Source: Streptomyces sp. HNM0575 (GTDB taxonomy: Bacteria; Actinomycetota; Actinomycetes; Streptomycetales; Streptomycetaceae). From it: a DNA stretch of 64,000 bases. The stretch is from positions 434,001 to 498,000 of the forward strand of contig NZ_JAASAG010000001.1 of the NCBI RefSeq assembly GCF_012726265.1, written 5' to 3'. How positions within the stretch are numbered: the first letter of the stretch is position 1; each line of letters starts with the position of its first letter. Of this stretch, positions 59,970-64,000 are shown piece after piece. Position numbers and translations under genes: made by a program. Below the pieces are notes generated by a model. That model did no database searches. It saw nothing but the letters and a program-made list of their open reading frames with translations, and was not told where the DNA came from.

Positions 59970-61895
59970 ATGCCAGTCGAGTCGGTCTTCCCGCGCCTGG
60001 AGGCCCTCCTTCCGCACGTCCAGAAGCCGATCCAGTACGTGGGCGGTGAGCTGAACTCCACCGTCAAGGACTGGGACTCCTGCGACGTCCGCTGGGCGCT
60101 GATGTACCCCGACGCGTACGAGGTCGGGCTGCCCAACCAGGGCGTCATGATCCTCTACGAGGTGCTCAACGAGCGTGACGGCGTGCTCGCCGAACGCACC
60201 TACAGCGTCTGGCCGGATCTGGAGAAGCTGATGCGGGAGCAGGACGTACCGCAGTTCACGGTCGACGCGCACCGCCCCGTAGGGGAGTTCGACGTGCTCG
60301 GCGTCTCCTTCGCCACCGAGCTCGGCTACACCAACCTCCTCACCGCGCTCGACCTCTCGGGCATCCCGCTGGAGGCGAAGGACCGCGGCGACGAGCACCC
60401 GATCGTCATGGCCGGCGGCCACGCGGCGTTCAATCCGGAGCCCGTGGCCGACTTCCTGGACTGCGCCGTCGTCGGCGACGGCGAGCAGGCCGTGCTGGAG
60501 GTCAGCGACATCATCCGCGCGTGGAAGGCGGAGGGGCGGCCCGGGGGACGCGACGAGCTGCTGATGCGCCTCGCGAAGACGGGCGAGGTGTACGTCCCGA
60601 AGTTCTACGACGTCGAATATCTGGCGGACGGGCGCATCTCCCGCGTCGTGCCGAACCGCACCGGCGTTCCGTGGCGCGTCGCCAAGCGGACCGTCATGGA
60701 TCTCGACGACTGGCCGTACCCGAAGCAGCCGCTGGTTCCGCTGGCCGAGACCGTCCACGAGCGGATGTCGGTGGAGATCTTCCGCGGCTGCACGCGAGGC
60801 TGCCGCTTCTGCCAGGCCGGCATGATCACGCGGCCGGTGCGCGAGCGCTCCATCACCGGAATCGGCGACATGGTGGACAAGGGCCTGAAGAGCACCGGCT
60901 TCGAGGAGGTCGGGCTGCTCTCGCTCTCGTCCGCCGACCACAGCGAGATCGGCGACGTGGCGAAGGGCCTCGCCGACCGCTACGAGGACGACAAGATCGG
61001 GCTGTCCCTTCCCTCGACCCGCGTCGACGCCTTCAACATCGACCTCGCGAACGAACTCACCCGCAACGGCCGCCGGTCCGGCCTCACCTTCGCCCCCGAG
61101 GGCGGCAGCGAGCGCATCCGCAAGGTCATCAACAAGATGGTCTCCGAAGAGGACTTGATCCGTACGGTCGCCACCGCCTACGGCAACGGCTGGCGGCAGG
61201 TGAAGCTGTACTTCATGTGCGGGCTGCCGACCGAGACCGACGAGGACGTGCTCCAGATCGGCGACATGGCGGTCAACGTCATCGCCAAGGGCCGCGAGGT
61301 GGCGCGTTCCAACGACATCCGCTGCACCGTGTCCATCGGCGGGTTCGTACCCAAGCCGCACACGCCCTTCCAGTGGGCGCCGCAGCTGTCGGCCGAGGAG
61401 ACCGACGAGCGGCTCGGCAAGCTCCGGGAGAAGATCCGCGGCGACAAGAAGTACGGCCGTTCCATCGGCTTCCGCTACCACGACGGGAAGCCCGGCATCG
61501 TCGAGGGCCTGCTCTCGCGGGGCGACCGGCGCGTGGGCGCGGTGATCCGCGAGGTCTACGACCGCGGCGGACGCTTCGACGGCTGGCGTGAGTACTTCAG
61601 CTACGGGCTGTGGATGGACTGCGCCGCCCGTACGCTGCCGGCCTTCGGCGTGGACGTCGACTGGTACACGACGCGTGAGCGCACGTACGAAGAGGTCCTG
61701 CCCTGGGACCACTTGGACTCCGGCCTGGACAAGGACTGGCTCTGGGAGGACTGGCAGGACGCGCTCGACGAGACCGAGGTCGAGGACTGCCGCTGGACGC
61801 CGTGCTTCGACTGCGGGGTGTGCCCGCAGATGGACACGGACATCCAGATCGGTCCGACGGGGAAGAAGCTGCTGCCGCTGACCGTCGTCAAGTAG
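59970..61895 (+). CDS. TIGR03960 family B12-binding-domain/radical SAM protein
   Basis: 641 residues, ATG 59970 with CGAGGAA upstream. N-terminal B12-binding-like (Rossmann) region (LGVSFATELGYTNLL; VMAGGHAAFNPEP), then the radical SAM core with C274-TRG-C278-RF-C281 binding the 4Fe-4S cluster and a later LTFAPEGGSERIRKVINK segment. More Cys near the end (CRWTPCFDCGVCPQMD) may hold a second cluster. The target is unknown. Family practice pairs it with TIGR03936, which starts at the right edge of this window; the two are sometimes fused. Confidence 0.92.
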   Translation: MPVESVFPRLEALLPHVQKPIQYVGGELNSTVKDWDSCDVRWALMYPDAYEVGLPNQGVMILYEVLNERDGVLAERTYSVWPDLEKLMREQDVPQFTVDAHRPVGEFDVLGVSFATELGYTNLLTALDLSGIPLEAKDRGDEHPIVMAGGHAAFNPEPVADFLDCAVVGDGEQAVLEVSDIIRAWKAEGRPGGRDELLMRLAKTGEVYVPKFYDVEYLADGRISRVVPNRTGVPWRVAKRTVMDLDDWPYPKQPLVPLAETVHERMSVEIFRGCTRGCRFCQAGMITRPVRERSITGIGDMVDKGLKSTGFEEVGLLSLSSADHSEIGDVAKGLADRYEDDKIGLSLPSTRVDAFNIDLANELTRNGRRSGLTFAPEGGSERIRKVINKMVSEEDLIRTVATAYGNGWRQVKLYFMCGLPTETDEDVLQIGDMAVNVIAKGREVARSNDIRCTVSIGGFVPKPHTPFQWAPQLSAEETDERLGKLREKIRGDKKYGRSIGFRYHDGKPGIVEGLLSRGDRRVGAVIREVYDRGGRFDGWREYFSYGLWMDCAARTLPAFGVDVDWYTTRERTYEEVLPWDHLDSGLDKDWLWEDWQDALDETEVEDCRWTPCFDCGVCPQMDTDIQIGPTGKKLLPLTVVK

Positions 61896-61906
61896 TCGTC
61901 AAGTAG
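61885..61906 (+). repeat. 11-bp duplication of the radical SAM stop codon
   Basis: TCGTCAAGTAG at 61885-61895 and 61896-61906: the last codons and TAG are exactly repeated. Confidence 0.92.
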
Positions 61907-62044
61907 CCGCCGGGCAGGCCGCGTAGCGTCCCGGCGGGGGTGTGCGACGGCACCGTCATACGGAACGGCTGCCGGTCGGAGTCAGATGTCACGTCGCGTG
62001 AGGAGAGGCGAACCGGGGTGGGGGGAGAGGGCGTCTTCCGTGGT

Positions 62045-63448
62045 GTGAGCGACAGTCAGGCCGGTGACCGTGGGGCCGGGGACCGTCAGGCCGGAGGCGA
62101 GGGCGCGGGCCGCGCGGGGCCGGGGGAGTCCGGGGAGGCTGCGGCCGGCCCCGTGCCCGTGCGCCCCGTTTCGCTGGTGAAGCGCGGGCCTGCCGTGACC
62201 GGGACGGTCCCGCGGCGGGACGTGGCTCCGGCTCTCGCCGACGGCGGCGAGGCCCCCTTCGAGGGGTGTCTCGCGAGGGTGATCCGGGTGCCCGTACGGA
62301 TCGTGACGCTGCTGCTCGTCGTGCCCGTACGGATCGTCTGGGACGCGCTCGCCGTCTGCGGCCGTGCGCTCCGGCGGACCCTGTGGGTCCCCTTGGCCCG
62401 CGGGGCTGAGTGGGTGTGGCGCAAGGTGCTCGCGCCGGTGCTCTTCGCGCTCTTCGCATGGCCCTGGCTGGCGCTGTGGCGGTACGTGCTCGCACCGGCG
62501 GGCAGCGGCCTCGTCCGGCTGGCGAGGGCGACGGGAGCCGGAATCGCCTGGGCCGCTCGCGGCGTATGGGCCGGGCTGGCGTGGCTGGGGCGGACGCTGG
62601 TCGCGGCGCCGCTGGTTCTGCTGTACCGGTATGTGCTGACACCGGTCGGCCGCGGGGCGGCGGCCCTGGCGCGGGCGGTCGGCGCGGGCCTGGCGTGGCT
62701 GGGGCGGACGCTGGTCGCTGCGCCGCTGGTTCTGCTGTACCGGTATGTGCTGACGCCCGTCGGCCATGGGGTGGCGGCGGTGGTGCTGGGCCTGGGTCTG
62801 GGACTGGCGTGGCTGTGGCGGTACTTGGTGGTGGCGCCGCTGGTTCTGCTGTACCGGTACGTGCTGACGCCCGTCGGCCGCGGAGTGGCGGCGGTGGTGC
62901 TGGGCTTCGGTGCGGGATTGGCGTGGCTGTGGCGGTACTTGGTGGTGGCGCCGTGCCGCTTCGTGCACCGGTGGGTGCTCAGGCCCACGGGGCGCGGCCT
63001 CGCGGTCGTCGCACGCGAGACCGCCGACGCGATCGGGCACGCCTGGCGGGTGGCCGGATACGTGTCGCGGGCCGTCTTCCGGTTCTTCGGGCGGGTGTTG
63101 CGCTTCCTGTTCGCCGACCCTGCCGTATGGGTGTGGCGGCACGTCGTCCGCCCGGTCGGCCGCGGACTGCGCGACGGGGTGTGGCGCCCGGCAGCGGCGG
63201 CGGCACGGGAAGCCGGGCGCACTGTCCGCTCGGCGGTCGCCTCGGCGCGTGCCTCCGTACGGCAGGCCAGGGCCGAAGTGCGGCGGGCGCTGTTCGGCGG
63301 TCCGCCCGCGAGCGGGCCGCTTCCGGAGCGGAGGACCCTGCCCGGGAGCGGGCGCGTACCCTGGAGCGCAGGATCACCGCACAACAGCGCGACGGCCCCG
63401 GGACCATCAGGGACGAAGCGCGACGATGCGGACTTCCGCACCCTTTGA
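62045..63448 (+). CDS. Tandem-repeat membrane protein (38-residue repeats), hypothetical
   Basis: 467 residues from GTG 62045 (GGGAGAGGG at 62023-62031); the frame is open to 61940. The first 75 residues are Gly/Ala/Glu-rich. Then come membrane-like segments built on a 38-residue unit (GLAWLGRTLVAAPLVLLYRY, then VLTPVGRG...), three clear copies at 62573, 62687 and 62801, plus a diverged fourth at 62915 and earlier partial units. The motif [WY]RYVLxPVGRG occurs about seven times. Each unit is hydrophobic with Trp and Arg at the interface, as for re-entrant or hairpin membrane segments. The C-terminus is Ala/Arg-rich, with weak coiled-coil character. Between TIGR03960 and TIGR03936 genes. Function unknown. 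Confidence 0.82.
   Translation: MSDSQAGDRGAGDRQAGGEGAGRAGPGESGEAAAGPVPVRPVSLVKRGPAVTGTVPRRDVAPALADGGEAPFEGCLARVIRVPVRIVTLLLVVPVRIVWDALAVCGRALRRTLWVPLARGAEWVWRKVLAPVLFALFAWPWLALWRYVLAPAGSGLVRLARATGAGIAWAARGVWAGLAWLGRTLVAAPLVLLYRYVLTPVGRGAAALARAVGAGLAWLGRTLVAAPLVLLYRYVLTPVGHGVAAVVLGLGLGLAWLWRYLVVAPLVLLYRYVLTPVGRGVAAVVLGFGAGLAWLWRYLVVAPCRFVHRWVLRPTGRGLAVVARETADAIGHAWRVAGYVSRAVFRFFGRVLRFLFADPAVWVWRHVVRPVGRGLRDGVWRPAAAAAREAGRTVRSAVASARASVRQARAEVRRALFGGPPASGPLPERRTLPGSGRVPWSAGSPHNSATAPGPSGTKRDDADFRTL
62573..63028 (+). repeat. 114-bp (38-residue) tandem repeat
   Basis: Units begin at 62573, 62687, 62801 and 62915 with a GGN-CTG/TTG-GCG-TGG start. Adjacent units share long exact stretches at DNA level, so recent duplication or gene conversion is likely. 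Confidence 0.93.
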
Positions 63449-63658
63449 ACACCGCGGCATCTGAAGCGCCTGCCGACGGCAGAGCGCGGCAGAGCGCGAC
63501 AGATCGGCTGGACAGCACAGCGGCTGAACGGCGTCGCAGCTGACAGCGGAGTGGCTGAACAGCTGAGCAGCCGGGCAGCACTTTGATTCCGTACGTATGC
63601 GGAGGGCGGCCGTCCCCCACCCGCCGCCGCTCCGCATCAGGCACCGAGGAGAGAACCA

Positions 63659-64000
63659 CTGGGCAAGCGACAGCCCGAAGGCCCGCCGCCCGCACCCGCC
63701 GTGCAGCGAGTGCGACTGCGATACACCAAGCGCGGCCGCCTCCGGTTCACCAGTCACCGAGACTTCCAGCGTTCTTTCGAGAGAGCGCTGCGCAGGGCGG
63801 GGGTGCCGATGGCGTACTCCGCCGGCTTCTCCCCGCACCCCAAGGTCTCCTACGCCAATGCCGCACCCACCGGCACGGGCAGCGAGGCCGAGTATCTGGA
63901 GATCGGCCTCGTAGAGCGGCGGGACCCCGAGGAGCTGCGTTCGCGGCTCGACGAGTCCATGCCGCCCGGGCTCGACATCGTCGAGGCGGTCGAGGCCCGT
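63659..64000 (+). CDS. TIGR03936 family radical-SAM-associated protein (3' truncated by window)
   Basis: 114 residues are visible from a CTG at 63659: GKRQPEGPPPAPAVQRVRLR, then YTKRGRLRFTSHRDFQRSFE, AYSAGFSPHPKVSYANA and GTGSEAEYLEIGL, the signature of the TIGR03936 family. GAGGAGAG (63646-63653) stands 5 bp before the CTG, an ideal ribosome site; the next candidate, GTG 63701, has none and would drop the GKRQPEGPP segment that homologues begin with. The protein is thought to work with the TIGR03960 radical SAM enzyme. The C-terminus lies beyond the window. Confidence 0.85.
   Translation, partial: MGKRQPEGPPPAPAVQRVRLRYTKRGRLRFTSHRDFQRSFERALRRAGVPMAYSAGFSPHPKVSYANAAPTGTGSEAEYLEIGLVERRDPEELRSRLDESMPPGLDIVEAVEAR

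Noticed and set aside
1..64000. Mobile elements or a secondary-metabolite cluster
   Set aside because: No transposase, integrase, phage structural, PKS or NRPS sequence was recognised on either strand.

Overview
This 64 kb window is chromosomal DNA of a high-GC actinomycete, almost certainly a Streptomyces or a very close relative. By eye the base composition is about 70% GC. GTG starts are common. The gene content is typical of streptomycetes: snapalysin with a divergent LysR regulator, sodF with a nickel-type (Nur) operator, the tig-clpP1-clpP2-clpX cluster, and valS-folC-ndk followed by mreBCD-pbp2-rodA. I see no insertion sequence, prophage, CRISPR array or large biosynthetic cluster. The window is core chromosome with accessory pieces at gene junctions.

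Layout. Positions 1-3872 hold the end of a PP2C phosphatase, a VWA protein and a zinc-ribbon/FHA protein, which together form a Ser/Thr phospho-signalling module. Positions 3931-7893 (minus) form a sugar locus: a ROK regulator, a GH4 glycosidase and a BadF-type sugar kinase. A seven-copy 14-bp tandem repeat lies between the regulator and the glycosidase. Positions 8134-21559 hold an MscS channel, an HNH endonuclease, a large secreted GH84 glucosaminidase, a small Cys-rich repeat protein behind a structured RNA leader, a small membrane protein, an AbiEi/DUF559-like protein, a secreted serine hydrolase, an EamA transporter and a secreted metallophosphoesterase. Positions 21950-31449 hold two convergent aminopeptidase N genes around snapalysin and its LysR regulator, then a mycothiol-dependent reductase and Fe-superoxide dismutase. 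Positions 31683-40828 hold an amino-acid permease, bioY, rpiB, nei, an Eis-like acetyltransferase, a SpoIIE-type phosphatase, an acyltransferase-3 protein and a 64-residue membrane protein.

From 40986 onwards the window is conserved housekeeping: tRNA-Gly and tRNA-Pro, trigger factor and the Clp protease (with a ClgR box), two tandem membrane-protein paralogues, valS, folC with its DUF4233 partner, ndk, and the elongasome operon mreB-mreC-mreD-pbp2-rodA. Two radical-SAM-family genes (TIGR03960 and the start of TIGR03936) follow, flanking a protein built from 38-residue Trp/Arg/Pro repeats. As I recall the Mycobacterium tuberculosis map, the order pepN, mycothiol reductase, rpiB, nei, tig, clpP1, clpP2, clpX, valS, folC, ndk is also found there, so this is an ancient actinobacterial block.

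Four things stand out. (1) A structured leader resembling a riboswitch, with a three-way junction followed by a hairpin that can cover the ribosome binding site, sits ahead of an orphan CSCGC / PLTSEP repeat protein at 14.2-14.8 kb. (2) Short tandem arrays occur repeatedly at gene junctions and as in-frame low-complexity insertions inside otherwise conserved enzymes. (3) A tandem-repeat membrane protein lies at 62-63.4 kb. (4) The last gene seems to use a CTG start codon. All functional calls rest on reading the sequence and recalling families. No database search was run.
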